Position numbers and translations under genes: made by a program. The notes beneath the pieces are model-generated. The model did not search any database. It was not told the origin of the DNA and saw nothing but the letters and a program-made list of their open reading frames with translations. Source: Pseudooceanicola aestuarii (GTDB lineage Bacteria; Pseudomonadota; Alphaproteobacteria; Rhodobacterales; Rhodobacteraceae). Taken from it: DNA of 64,000 nucleotides. The stretch covers positions 1 through 64,000 of the forward strand of contig NZ_JAAFZC010000006.1 of assembly GCF_010614805.1 (NCBI RefSeq). The letters are read 5' to 3'. The stretch's first letter is position 1, and the number at the start of each line of letters is the position of its first letter. Of this stretch, positions 53,875-61,942 are shown one piece after another.

Positions 53875-53887
53875 GTTACAACATAAC
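53875..53887. promoter_or_regulatory. Candidate Zur-type operator 2 in the zur-znuA gap
   Basis: GTTACAACATAAC keeps the GTTA and ATAAC half-sites (9 of 13 matches) and lies 13 bases before the znuA start, a position that would block its transcription. Confidence 0.55.
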
Positions 53888-53899
53888 GCAGAGGTCGTC

Positions 53900-54940
53900 A
53901 TGTCCAGAAAACTACTCCTTGGAGCTGTCTCCGTCCTGGGTCTCGCAAGCGCGGCTTCGGCCGAGGTTCCCTCGGTTGCCGCCGACATTCCGCCGGTTCA
54001 TTCCTTGGTTTCCATCGTCATGGGTGACTTGGGCACCCCTGACCTTCTGGTCCAGCCCGGCGCATCCCCCCATGGCTATTCGCTGCGTCCCTCAGAGGCT
54101 GCGGCGCTCAATCGCGCAGATGCAGTCTTCTGGATCGGCGAGTCGCTTGAGCCCTGGCTGGCAGGCTCGATTGAGGCACTGGCGGACAACGCCCACGTGA
54201 TCGAGCTGGTGGAAACGGACGGAACGACCGAACTCGAGTTCCGTGAAGGTGCAACCTTTGAGGCGCACAGCCATGATCACGGTGAGGATGATCACCACGA
54301 CCATGATCATGAAGATGCGCATGATCACGACCACGAGGAACATGATCACGACGAACACGACCACGACGAGCATGCACACGACGACCATGATCATGACGAG
54401 CATGCACACGAGGGCCACGACCATCACGGCCATGACCCGCACGCCTGGCTAGACCCGGAGAACGCGCGCGTCTGGCTCGACGTCATCGCGTCGGAACTGT
54501 CGGAGCTCGACCCAGAAAACGCCGCCACCTACAGCGCCAATGCAGAGGCCGGAAAGACCAACCTCGAGAACCTGATCGGTGAGATCTCGGCCCAGCTCGA
54601 TCCGGTGCGCGGCGCGAACTTCGTGGTGTTCCACGACGCCTACCAGTACTTTGAAAACCGCTTCGACTTTCCGGCCCGCGGCTCGATCACCCTGGGCGAT
54701 GCCTCGGACCCCAGCCCGGCCCGGATCGAGGAGATCCAGCACAAGGTTGCCGAACTGGGCGTTTCCTGCGCCTTTGCCGAGCCACAGTTCAACCCTGATC
54801 TCGTCGCAACGGTATTCCGTGGCACCGATGCGCAGACCGGCATCATGGACCCGCTGGGCACAGATCTGGAACCGGGCGCGGACCTCTACCCGCAGCTGCT
54901 GCGCAACCTCGCCTCCAGCCTGACGGACTGCCTCGGCTAA
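53900..54940 (+). CDS. znuA: Zinc ABC transporter substrate-binding protein
   Basis: The 346-residue periplasmic zinc receptor has a signal peptide (VLGLASAASAEVP), zinc ligands in DIPPVHSLVS and HAWLDPENARVWL, and FHDAYQYFENRFDF. A very His/Asp/Glu-rich loop (about residues 123-178) carries repeated HDH, HDEH and HAH units, a hallmark of ZnuA that traps zinc. The ATG at 53900 has GAGG upstream. Earlier in-frame starts (53873) lie inside the candidate operator region. A strong terminator follows. Confidence 0.93.
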   Translation: MSRKLLLGAVSVLGLASAASAEVPSVAADIPPVHSLVSIVMGDLGTPDLLVQPGASPHGYSLRPSEAAALNRADAVFWIGESLEPWLAGSIEALADNAHVIELVETDGTTELEFREGATFEAHSHDHGEDDHHDHDHEDAHDHDHEEHDHDEHDHDEHAHDDHDHDEHAHEGHDHHGHDPHAWLDPENARVWLDVIASELSELDPENAATYSANAEAGKTNLENLIGEISAQLDPVRGANFVVFHDAYQYFENRFDFPARGSITLGDASDPSPARIEEIQHKVAELGVSCAFAEPQFNPDLVATVFRGTDAQTGIMDPLGTDLEPGADLYPQLLRNLASSLTDCLG

Positions 54941-54947
54941 CCTCTGA

Positions 54948-54973
54948 GGGCGCCGCGATATGCGGCGCCCTTT
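54948..54973 (+). terminator. Rho-independent terminator after znuA
   Basis: GGGCGCCGC-GATAT-GCGGCGCCC followed by TTT, eight bases after the znuA stop. Confidence 0.85.
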
Positions 54974-55113
54974 CCTGCACTCGCAGGTCATTCAAGCTTT
55001 GGCTGACAGGCGTTCGAGACGCCCCGCCCCCTGGTGGGCTCAGGCCCATGCGGAGGCCTCGCCTAGCCGATGTCACGACAAGGGCCTACGCGTCGCATAA
55101 ACCTGACCGCGTG

Positions 55114-55392
55114 TCAGCAACAGCTGCAACTGCGTGCGGGTCTGGCAAGATCCATATCTGTCAACGCCTTGTCGCCCAGCAGTGTTTCCGGCTCGACCTG
55201 CAACGCGGCCGCGAGACGCAGCGCCACATCTGCCGTCAGGTCTCCCTTCATCGGCAATGCCCCTTCCAGCCGCGCGATCTGACGCTCGGTCAGCCCCGCA
55301 AGCTTGGCCAGTTTCGTCCGGCCGATACCGCGGACACGGCGCAGCTCCTGCAGGCGATCCGATTGCAATGTCAGCATATCTCCAAACCTCAT
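55114..55392 (-). CDS. XRE-family helix-turn-helix regulator with Cys-rich tail
   Basis: The 92-residue protein is a single HTH domain (LQELRRVRGIGRTKLAKLAG and LTERQIARLEGAL) followed by a short helical part and the C-terminal tail ARSCSCC. The three Cys at the end suggest metal sensing. The start is either 55392 or the ATG at 55377, which has GAGG at better spacing. It lies 13 bases after the CDF transporter stop and is probably in its operon. Target unknown. Confidence 0.72.
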   Translation of the reverse strand: MRFGDMLTLQSDRLQELRRVRGIGRTKLAKLAGLTERQIARLEGALPMKGDLTADVALRLAAALQVEPETLLGDKALTDMDLARPARSCSCC

Positions 55393-55405
55393 TCCAAGTG
55401 TTGTT

Positions 55406-56044
55406 CTAGTGCAGCGCGGGTATAGCCATCAGTCGCCATTCACGGCGTGCATCCCGCATGATCTGCCAGGCCCCATGCAGGGCAAGCGTGGCCATCAACC
55501 CGGCCACGGTGAAATCGGGCCAGCCATGGCCTGTGCCGAACACGCCCGCAGCGGCCAGAAGGACCGCTCCGTTCGCAATGACATCGTTGCGTGAACAGAT
55601 CCAGACCGACCGCATGTTCGCATCCCCCGCCCGGAAGGCCGTCAGCAAAAGCAGGCAGATCAGGTTCATCACCAACGCCAGCATCCCGATGACCCCCATC
55701 GTCGGCGCATCCGGCACGGAGCCCTTCGCAATGTGCCACAGGATCGTCCCCAGCACCCAAAGCCCGAAAAGGCCCATGGATGCGCCTTTGACCCATGCCG
55801 CCCCCGCGCGCCAGCGCAAGCCCGCCCCGATGACCGCCAGGCTGATCGCGTAGTTCGCCGCATCAGCCAGAAAATCCAGCGCATCGGCCTGTAGTGCCGC
55901 AGAGCCCGCAATCATCCCTGCGGCCAGCTCCAGCATGAACATGCCCGCGTTGATGACGAGGACGACCCAGAGCACACGGCGGAACCGTTCGTCCGCAGTC
56001 GCAGCGTTCGAGGAGGCACAGGTATCAGTGGAACAGCATGGCAT
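55406..56044 (-). CDS. Cation diffusion facilitator (CDF)-type metal exporter
   Basis: The 212-residue protein has six membrane helices. The metal-site motifs of CDF transporters lie in LQADALDFLADAANY (helix 2) and WICSRNDVIANGAVL (helix 5). The C-terminal cytoplasmic domain of classical CDFs is missing; the N-terminus instead carries a Cys motif, MPCCSTDTCASS. It probably exports zinc, cadmium or a similar ion. The ATG at 56044 has GAGG upstream; longer forms would cross the promoter. It is divergent from and controlled by the MerR gene. Confidence 0.82.
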   Translation of the reverse strand: MPCCSTDTCASSNAATADERFRRVLWVVLVINAGMFMLELAAGMIAGSAALQADALDFLADAANYAISLAVIGAGLRWRAGAAWVKGASMGLFGLWVLGTILWHIAKGSVPDAPTMGVIGMLALVMNLICLLLLTAFRAGDANMRSVWICSRNDVIANGAVLLAAAGVFGTGHGWPDFTVAGLMATLALHGAWQIMRDARREWRLMAIPALH

Positions 56045-56076
56045 GGCGACCTCGCAAAGGCGTTTGATTCGGACTA

Positions 56077-56107
56077 TGCATAGCCCCTCTAGCCACTTGA
56101 GGGGCAA
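56077..56107 (-). promoter_or_regulatory. MerR-type promoter of the CDF operon
   Basis: On the minus strand TTGCCC (56102-56107) and TATGCA (56077-56082) are 19 bases apart, the long spacer typical of MerR-activated promoters. The spacer is filled by the dyad CCCCTC-AAGTGGCTA-GAGGGG (56084-56104), close to CadR/PbrR/ZntR operators. Confidence 0.8.
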
Positions 56108-56110
56108 GGC

Positions 56111-56521
56111 ATGAAAACCGAAAACATCCGCATCGGCGATCTGGCAAAACTGACCGGCACGAAGGTTCCGACCATTCGGTACTACGAACAGACAGGCCTG
56201 ATGCCCGCCGCACTGCGCAGCGCGAGCAACCAGAGGGTCTATGGCAACGTGCAGATAGACCGCCTGCGCTTCATTCGACGGTGCCGTTCACTTGGCTTTT
56301 CGATCGAACAGATCCGGGAACTGGCCGACCTCTCGTCCGAAGCCGAACGCTCTTGTGATGACGTGGACGCCTTGACCCAGCGGCACCTGCAGGATGTCGA
56401 GAGCAAGATCGCCGATCTCTCCGCGCTAGCACAGAGATTGCGTGCGCTGAGCCGCCACTGCGAAGGGGGCGGCCGGATAGACTGCTGCGGTGTTCTTGAC
56501 GCATTGGGAGAAACCAACTGA
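56111..56521 (+). CDS. MerR-family metal-responsive regulator (ZntR/CadR/PbrR-like)
   Basis: The 136-residue protein has the MerR DNA-binding domain (IRIGDLAKLTGTKVPTIRYY, YEQTGLMP) and a long dimerisation helix. Metal ligands are placed as in zinc/cadmium/lead sensors: Cys82 (ERSCDDVD), Cys117 (RHCEGG) and Cys125-Cys126 (RIDCCGVLDAL). It is divergent from the CDF exporter and starts four bases beyond the -35 box of that promoter, so repression and activation take place at one site. Confidence 0.88.
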   Translation: MKTENIRIGDLAKLTGTKVPTIRYYEQTGLMPAALRSASNQRVYGNVQIDRLRFIRRCRSLGFSIEQIRELADLSSEAERSCDDVDALTQRHLQDVESKIADLSALAQRLRALSRHCEGGGRIDCCGVLDALGETN

Positions 56522-56708
56522 CACGGTCCGAGCCGTGCCACGTCATCTCCACGCAAGGCAGCACCCCGCGCAGAGCCCGCCTTCGAATGGCTCTTCAGGC
56601 GCCTTGTTGTGATCACGCAGCGGACCAAAAGCCAGATGTGATGATCCTGTGCCGGCATCCGGCCCGTCTTCGGCGACGACACGGTCCTACACCTGCATCG
56701 CGGCACCT

Positions 56709-57932
56709 CTAACCCGGATCCGCCGCCGACCAAAGTGCGCTGACCGGGAGAGCAAAGTTTCCATCCCCCAAGGTCAGCTTGTCCTGCCCAAGGTAGAACA
56801 CGATTCCAACGGTGCTGCGCCCCTTGCCCGGCCCATCCTTGGCGAACCATTTCAGATGCTTGAAATCCTCGGCGGCAACGCTGGTCGCGGCCTTGACCTC
56901 GCCCCCTACCAGCCGGTGGCCTCCGTCGATCAGCACGTCAATCTCTCGCCGGTCCGCGCTGCGCCAGTGGTATAGGCGATAGTCCTCGTCCTGTAGCGGC
57001 AGGGCGCGCTGCAACTCGCCCACGACGAAACTTTCCAGCAGACCGCCCAGGGCCTCCGGGCTGTTGCCGATGTCGAATGACCTTTCATTCAGCCGGCGCA
57101 GCGCGGCGGCAACGCCGGTATCCACGAAATGGAACTTCGGCTGCTTGATATCTCGTTTGCTTTCCCCAGGAATCCAGGCGCCCAGCTTGATTACCAGCGA
57201 CAACCGCATCAGCACGTCGAGGTACTGATCAACCGTTTCGCGCTTGAGCTTTGCGAGTTTCGCAAGTTCAGAGGTGTTGATCTCTTGCGCCGTCCGCGCC
57301 GCCATCTGGTCGATCAGGAACCGCAGCGCGTCGGGCTTCCTTACCGGCATGACATCGGCAACGTCGCGCTCCACCACCGCGTCAATATAATCGCGATACT
57401 GCCTTTGACGCGACCTAAGGGGCAGCGCGCGGATCTCGGGGTAGCCCCCCATCAGGATCAGCTTGGCATAATCCTTGCGGCCCAGCGGCGCGGGGTCGGC
57501 GATCTGCGCCAGGCGCGGGACCGGCTGCATCGCCCAGTCGATCAGACGGCTGGCGGGGGCGCGGTTGACCTCGGCCCCGGTCAGCACGAACTGGCCCTTC
57601 CGGCGATTACGCTCGACGATCTTCTTGATAGCCAGCGCCAGCTTCGGGGACCGCTGAGCCTCGTCGATGATGACCGGCGTGTCAGGCTGCACCTCGGCCA
57701 GGGCAGTCAGCTGACCTTCGGGGTCGGCCTCCATCGCGGCCAGGATCGCGGCATCGTCCAGCGTGATGAACCGCCCCAACCGGAAGAGATCGCGCACCAA
57801 CGTGGTCTTGCCCACCTGCCGTGGCCCGACAAGGTTTACCACGCGGGCCGTTGCCAGCGAGTCACGCAGTTCGGGCATCAGATGCCGCGGCAGATAGTCA
57901 TCGGTGTCGCTCGTTTCACCAATTGCCCACAA
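56709..57932 (-). CDS. AAA-type ATPase of the AAA_14/DUF4143 family
   Basis: The 407-residue protein has Walker A LVGPRQVGKTTLVRDLF, the conserved FITLDDAAILAAMEADPEG, Walker B VIIDEAQRSP and sensor FVLTGAEVN. The C-terminal DUF4143 domain contains LGGLLESFVVGELQ and a PD-(D/E)xK-like HWRSADRREIDVLIDG...VGGEVKAA. Function is unsettled; the family is widespread on mobile DNA. The frame starts at TTG 57932 with a weak ribosome site; the ATG at 57878 would cut off the conserved YLPRHL. Confidence 0.82.
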   Translation of the reverse strand: MWAIGETSDTDDYLPRHLMPELRDSLATARVVNLVGPRQVGKTTLVRDLFRLGRFITLDDAAILAAMEADPEGQLTALAEVQPDTPVIIDEAQRSPKLALAIKKIVERNRRKGQFVLTGAEVNRAPASRLIDWAMQPVPRLAQIADPAPLGRKDYAKLILMGGYPEIRALPLRSRQRQYRDYIDAVVERDVADVMPVRKPDALRFLIDQMAARTAQEINTSELAKLAKLKRETVDQYLDVLMRLSLVIKLGAWIPGESKRDIKQPKFHFVDTGVAAALRRLNERSFDIGNSPEALGGLLESFVVGELQRALPLQDEDYRLYHWRSADRREIDVLIDGGHRLVGGEVKAATSVAAEDFKHLKWFAKDGPGKGRSTVGIVFYLGQDKLTLGDGNFALPVSALWSAADPG

Positions 57933-58006
57933 AGAAGCTCACGAAATGTCCACTAGAAGCACCACCACATGCCCTATAATGGGTTCTCCAGAAACCCGAC
58001 AGCCGC

Positions 58007-58600
58007 TTATAAAACGCCCACGCCCGCATCGTTCAACTGCTCCCGATCGGGAAGATCGTTCAGGCTCGCCAGCCCGAACGCGACTAGGAATTGCTCAGTG
58101 GTGACGAAGGTGTAGGGCGCGCCACGGCGCGGAGCCCTCGGCCCGGTGCCAATGAGAGCCTGCGCATGCAGCCGCCCGATCAGATCGCGGCTGATCTCCT
58201 TGCCGAAAATGTCCTTCAGCCCGTCGCGGGTGATCGGCTGGTGGTAAGCGATGGCGGCCAGGACCGCGACGTCGAATTCGCTCAGGTCCAGCAGCTGGTC
58301 GCCGACATCCGCCGCAGCGCGGATCGCGGGGGCGTAGGTCGCGCGCGTCCGGAACATCCAGCCGGCGGCGCCCTGCGCGATCTCAAACGCCCGGCCCTCC
58401 AGATCGGCAGCAAGGTCCTCGACCAACAGGTCGACCGAGGCCCCCTGCCCCACGATCCGCGCCAGATCCTCGCGCGGGACTGGCGCGGCAGAGGCAAAGA
58501 GCACCGCCTCGATCCGCCGCATCCATTCGCGCCAGCGCAGATCGGGCGGCAGTTCCGCCAGTTCGCGATCAAGCTCAGGGTCAGAGCGATCCTTCGCCAT
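58007..58600 (-). CDS. scpB: SMC-Scp complex subunit ScpB-like protein
   Basis: The 197-residue winged-helix protein is of the ScpB family: RRIEAVLFASAAPVPREDLARI in the first domain, LSEFDVAVLAAIAYHQPITR and GRLHAQALIGTGPRAPRRGAPYTFVTTEQFL in the second. Chromosomal ScpB works with ScpA and SMC in chromosome compaction. Here no scpA is nearby and the partner is DUF1403, a plasmid-type arrangement. The start lies two bases after the DUF1403 stop, so both are one unit. Confidence 0.87.
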   Translation of the reverse strand: MAKDRSDPELDRELAELPPDLRWREWMRRIEAVLFASAAPVPREDLARIVGQGASVDLLVEDLAADLEGRAFEIAQGAAGWMFRTRATYAPAIRAAADVGDQLLDLSEFDVAVLAAIAYHQPITRDGLKDIFGKEISRDLIGRLHAQALIGTGPRAPRRGAPYTFVTTEQFLVAFGLASLNDLPDREQLNDAGVGVL

Positions 58601-58602
58601 CG

Positions 58603-59487
58603 CTACGCTCCGTAGAGCCGGAAGGTGTCGCGGCCCGTCAGCTCGCGCACCGCGCCGAGCTCAACCAACCGGTCACAAAGCCGTCGCGCCGCACGATCCG
58701 GCAAGGGCAAGGCCGAGGGCGCCACGGCATCGCGGGTCAGGAAAATCTCGACGGCGGCGCCCGCCCCCTTGGCACGCAGCTTGGGCGCGACCGCCTTCAG
58801 ATGCGCCGCCCGGCGCGTGAGGTCGGCAGCCTGCCGCACGGCCTCAACCGCCGATCCAATCAGCCCACGATGACAGGCCAGCCGCAGGTCACAGCCCCGC
58901 TTGCGCAGATCGGCTCGCTTCAGGCCCGCGGCCAGCAGCGGGACCAGATGAGGCCAACCAAGGGCCTGGGTGAGGGCGGCATCGGCAAGCACCAGTGCCG
59001 GCGCCTGCGCGCGCGGGGCATCGGACTGCACCGCCTCCAGAACCATCGCCGCACGGGTCACCGGCGGTCCGCATCCCGCGTCGAGCCATGTGGCGATCTG
59101 CCCCGGCTCAGCGCCCGGCAGCGCGCGGGCCAGCGCCTTGACCGAGAGGGGCCGCTCCGCAGCCCGCCGCCATTCAAGACAGGTTTCACCGGCCGGTCCG
59201 GGCAGGTCGCCGGGGCGCAACAGGTGCACCGCATCGCGCAGCTCTGCGGCCCGCTCGGGACGCCCGGAAAACGCGACGCAAGCCTCTGCGGCGCGCAGCG
59301 CGAGCCGGTCACGCAACAAGGCTTGGGGAACGTCCTCGCGTTCCAACACAAGATGCAGGTGGTTCAGCGCCGCGCCCGAACAGAACGCAACATCTTCAGG
59401 GGCTTCCGCGCGGGTGGAGGTGATCCAGGATGGTATCCCGGACAAGGAGCCAAGGATACTCTGATGAACCGGTCGGGCAAATGTCAT
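58603..59487 (-). CDS. DUF1403 family protein
   Basis: The 294-residue protein of unknown function belongs to DUF1403, which is often paired with scpB on alphaproteobacterial plasmids. It is mostly alpha-helical, with LRDRLALRAAEACVAFSGRP, EAPEDVAFCSGAALNHLHLV and LGWPHLVPLLAAGLKRADLRKRG as recognisable blocks. By position it may stand in for ScpA, linking ScpB to an SMC-like partner, but this is speculation. Confidence 0.72.
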   Translation of the reverse strand: MTFARPVHQSILGSLSGIPSWITSTRAEAPEDVAFCSGAALNHLHLVLEREDVPQALLRDRLALRAAEACVAFSGRPERAAELRDAVHLLRPGDLPGPAGETCLEWRRAAERPLSVKALARALPGAEPGQIATWLDAGCGPPVTRAAMVLEAVQSDAPRAQAPALVLADAALTQALGWPHLVPLLAAGLKRADLRKRGCDLRLACHRGLIGSAVEAVRQAADLTRRAAHLKAVAPKLRAKGAGAAVEIFLTRDAVAPSALPLPDRAARRLCDRLVELGAVRELTGRDTFRLYGA

Positions 59488-59644
59488 GGCCGCAGCCTAC
59501 AGGTGGGCGGCGCTTTATACCACAAGTTTAGGCAAAAACCGCCTCACCTTATGATACTCAAAAATGTCCAGTAAATTTGCATTATCGGTCATAGATGACT
59601 AGGATGGCACGCAGACCCATCGGGGCCGGGATCAGGGGGCGAAC

Positions 59645-60721
59645 ATGGGCCTGGAGACAAAGAAAATGACCTTCCCGCCGGGTGCGGTGCAGGACGATGA
59701 ACCCGACGGCAACAGCTTTGCCCTGCCCGCGCATGTGGCTGGATCGGGATCGCTGGACCAGCTGGCGGAGACCGCGCGCGACTATGCGCGGGCGGCGACC
59801 TCGGAGAATACGCTGACGGCCTATGCCCGCGACTGGGCGCATTTCACGCGCTGGTGTCGGATGAAAGGGACAGACCCCCTGCCCCCTGCGCCGGAGGTGA
59901 TCGGCCTCTACCTTGCGGATCTGGCCAGGGGAACGGCGCGGGGGCCGGCGCTGGCGGTCAGCACGATTGACCGCCGCCTGTCCGGCCTGTGCTGGAACTA
60001 CGCGCAACGTGGCCTGCCCCTGGATCGCCGGGACCGTCATATCGCCGCCGTCCTGGCCGGGATCAGGCGCCGGCACGCGCGCCCTCCGGTGCAGAAGGCC
60101 GCGATCCTTGCGGAGGACATCCTGGCGATGACGGCCATTCTGCCCCATGATCTGCGCGGGCTGCGGGATCGCGCGATCCTGCTGCTGGGGTATGCCGGGG
60201 GGTTGCGCCGGTCGGAGATCGTCAGCCTAGACCTGCACAAGGACGATACGCCGGACAGCGGCGGCTGGGTGGAGATCATGGCGGCCGGTGCTCTGCTGAC
60301 CCTGAATGCCAAGACCGGCTGGCGCGAGGTGGAAATCGGCCGCGGATCCTCGGACCGGACCTGCCCGGTTCATGCGCTGGCGCAATGGTTGCATTTCGCG
60401 CGGATCGACTTTGGCCCGATCTTCGTCGCCACGTCGCGCGATGGGACGCGCGCGCTGGACCGGCGGCTGAATGACCGCCATGTCGCCCGGCTGGTCAAGC
60501 GCTGCGTGCGCGACGCGGGTATCCGTGCGGACCTGCCGGAGGCGGAACGGCTGGCGCTGTTTTCCGGCCATTCCCTGCGCGCGGGTCTGGCCAGCGCGGC
60601 GGAGGTCGATGAACGGTATGTGCAGAAACAACTTGGCCATGCTTCCGCCGAAATGACCCGCCGTTATCAACGGCGCCGTGATCGGTTCCGGGTGAACCTG
60701 ACGAAAGCCGCCGGTCTGTAG
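59645..60721 (+). CDS. Tyrosine recombinase / phage-type integrase
   Basis: The 358-residue site-specific recombinase has an N-terminal SAM-like DNA-binding domain (ENTLTAYARDWAHFTRWC) and a catalytic domain with Arg in YAGGLRRSEIVSL, the HxxR box SGHSLRAGLASAA, LGHASAEMT and the nucleophile Tyr in MTRRYQRRRDRF. Next to parAB and the replication gene it could resolve replicon multimers or drive integration. It is convergent with parB. Confidence 0.9.
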   Translation: MGLETKKMTFPPGAVQDDEPDGNSFALPAHVAGSGSLDQLAETARDYARAATSENTLTAYARDWAHFTRWCRMKGTDPLPPAPEVIGLYLADLARGTARGPALAVSTIDRRLSGLCWNYAQRGLPLDRRDRHIAAVLAGIRRRHARPPVQKAAILAEDILAMTAILPHDLRGLRDRAILLLGYAGGLRRSEIVSLDLHKDDTPDSGGWVEIMAAGALLTLNAKTGWREVEIGRGSSDRTCPVHALAQWLHFARIDFGPIFVATSRDGTRALDRRLNDRHVARLVKRCVRDAGIRADLPEAERLALFSGHSLRAGLASAAEVDERYVQKQLGHASAEMTRRYQRRRDRFRVNLTKAAGL

Positions 60722-60783
60722 GCCGACACGGGGGACGACGCGTTCGCGACGACGGCGACGGCGACGGCGGGCCGGACACGCAA

Positions 60784-60814
60784 ACGCCCCCGGCGCCAAC
60801 GCGTCCGGGGGCGT
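60784..60814. terminator. Hairpin between convergent integrase and parB
   Basis: ACGCCCCCGG (60784-60793) pairs with CCGGGGGCGT (60805-60814). It lies between the integrase stop and the first parS-like palindrome. A short run of GACGGC-like repeats (60752-60770) precedes it. Confidence 0.65.
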
Positions 60815-60825
60815 ATCCGCCGGCC

Positions 60826-60845
60826 AGCTTATCCGCGGATAAGCT
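60826..60845. promoter_or_regulatory. parS-like palindrome 1 (after parB)
   Basis: AGCTTATCCGCGGATAAGCT is a perfect 20-base palindrome containing the TTATCCGCGGATAA core. It touches the last base of the parB stop. The core fits the alphaproteobacterial centromere pattern TTN4GCN4AA. Confidence 0.7.
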
Positions 60846-61942
60846 TAGCCCAGCCCGTCGATCAGGGAGGCGATCGCCCGTTCCAGCCGCGCCCGCTCGA
60901 TAGTGGAGAAATCGCGCGCCACCTTGATTTCCAGCCGCCCCGGACCGGCGGTGCATTTCACCTGCCCGGCAGAACTTGAGATATGGAATGTGGTCTTGGT
61001 GCGTCCGCCCTGCCCTTTTGCCCTGGTGCCGGACGGCGCCGGTGCGTCGACTTCCGGATCGTTCTGGCCGGTGTGGGCGCGCAGGATGTCCAACTCCTGC
61101 TGAATGCTGCGGTTGTCCCAATCGGCCAGCGCCTCGCGGATCTGGCCGACGATCTCGGGCCGGGCCTTGATCTCCCGCGCCAGCGCAACGCCAAGGGCGC
61201 GCGGGATCTCTGTCGGGAAGCGCAACGCGCCGCTGAGCTGATCGAGCAGATAGGCGAAATTGCGGATGTAGCTGCGCTTGGAATAAGGCGCCGACTGGAA
61301 CAGCGCGGCAACCGCGCCAGCCAGATCCTGAGCGTCGGTGCCCGGTTCGGCGGCGTAGTTCTGCGCGGCATAGGCCATCTCGGCAAAGGAGAGATCCTTG
61401 CGGATCACGTTCTCGTCCACCATCCGGCGATACAGGCCGCTGATGTCCGGTTCCCCCGGCATGATCAGGGCCGGGATCTCGGCCCAGCCGCCCTGCCCGT
61501 CTTCTTCGGTCAGGCGACGATAGGCGGTCAGCCGGCGGTGGCCCTGGATCAATTCGTAGCCGGAGCCATCGGGCCGGGGCATCACGCGGATCGGGTTCGA
61601 CAGGCCCAGCTCCCGGATGGAGGTGACCAGTTCGTCCAGTTCCATGTCGTCACCGGGGATACGGTCGCGCACCAACAGGCTGGTGTGCACCGCGTCCAGC
61701 GGGATCGACTGCACGACATGCCCGGCATCGCGCAGCGCGACATATTCATGGGCCAGGGAATCGTTCTCCTCGCGGATCGCATCGGCGGCGGATTTGCGGG
61801 CCTTCACCGCCTGCGCGTTTTCGGCAATGGCACTGGCCATCGGGCCACGGCGCGGCGGCTCCTCATTCGGCGGTGCGGAGGCCGCCGGGGGGGTGTTCTC
61901 CTCCGGCAGGTCGATATCGAAGACGCGGCGTTTGCGGCTCAT
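60845..61942 (-). CDS. parB: Plasmid partition protein ParB/RepB-like
   Basis: The 365-residue DNA-binding partition protein has the ParB N-terminal nuclease-like domain with GLSNPIRVMPRPDGSGYELI and the box QGHRRLTAYRRL, the middle helix-turn-helix region (ENVIRKDLSFAEMAYAAQNY, SKRSYIRNFAYLLDQLS) and a C-terminal part ending LERAIASLIDGLG. It would bind the palindromes described here. The ATG at 61942 has GAGGAGG upstream and overlaps the parA stop (ATGA). Confidence 0.9.
   Translation of the reverse strand: MSRKRRVFDIDLPEENTPPAASAPPNEEPPRRGPMASAIAENAQAVKARKSAADAIREENDSLAHEYVALRDAGHVVQSIPLDAVHTSLLVRDRIPGDDMELDELVTSIRELGLSNPIRVMPRPDGSGYELIQGHRRLTAYRRLTEEDGQGGWAEIPALIMPGEPDISGLYRRMVDENVIRKDLSFAEMAYAAQNYAAEPGTDAQDLAGAVAALFQSAPYSKRSYIRNFAYLLDQLSGALRFPTEIPRALGVALAREIKARPEIVGQIREALADWDNRSIQQELDILRAHTGQNDPEVDAPAPSGTRAKGQGGRTKTTFHISSSAGQVKCTAGPGRLEIKVARDFSTIERARLERAIASLIDGLG

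Noticed and set aside
54268..54436. CRISPR-like or tandem DNA repeat in znuA
   Set aside because: The repetition of CATGATCACGAC-type units encodes the His-rich metal loop of ZnuA; unit lengths vary and no spacers exist. No CRISPR array was seen anywhere in the window.
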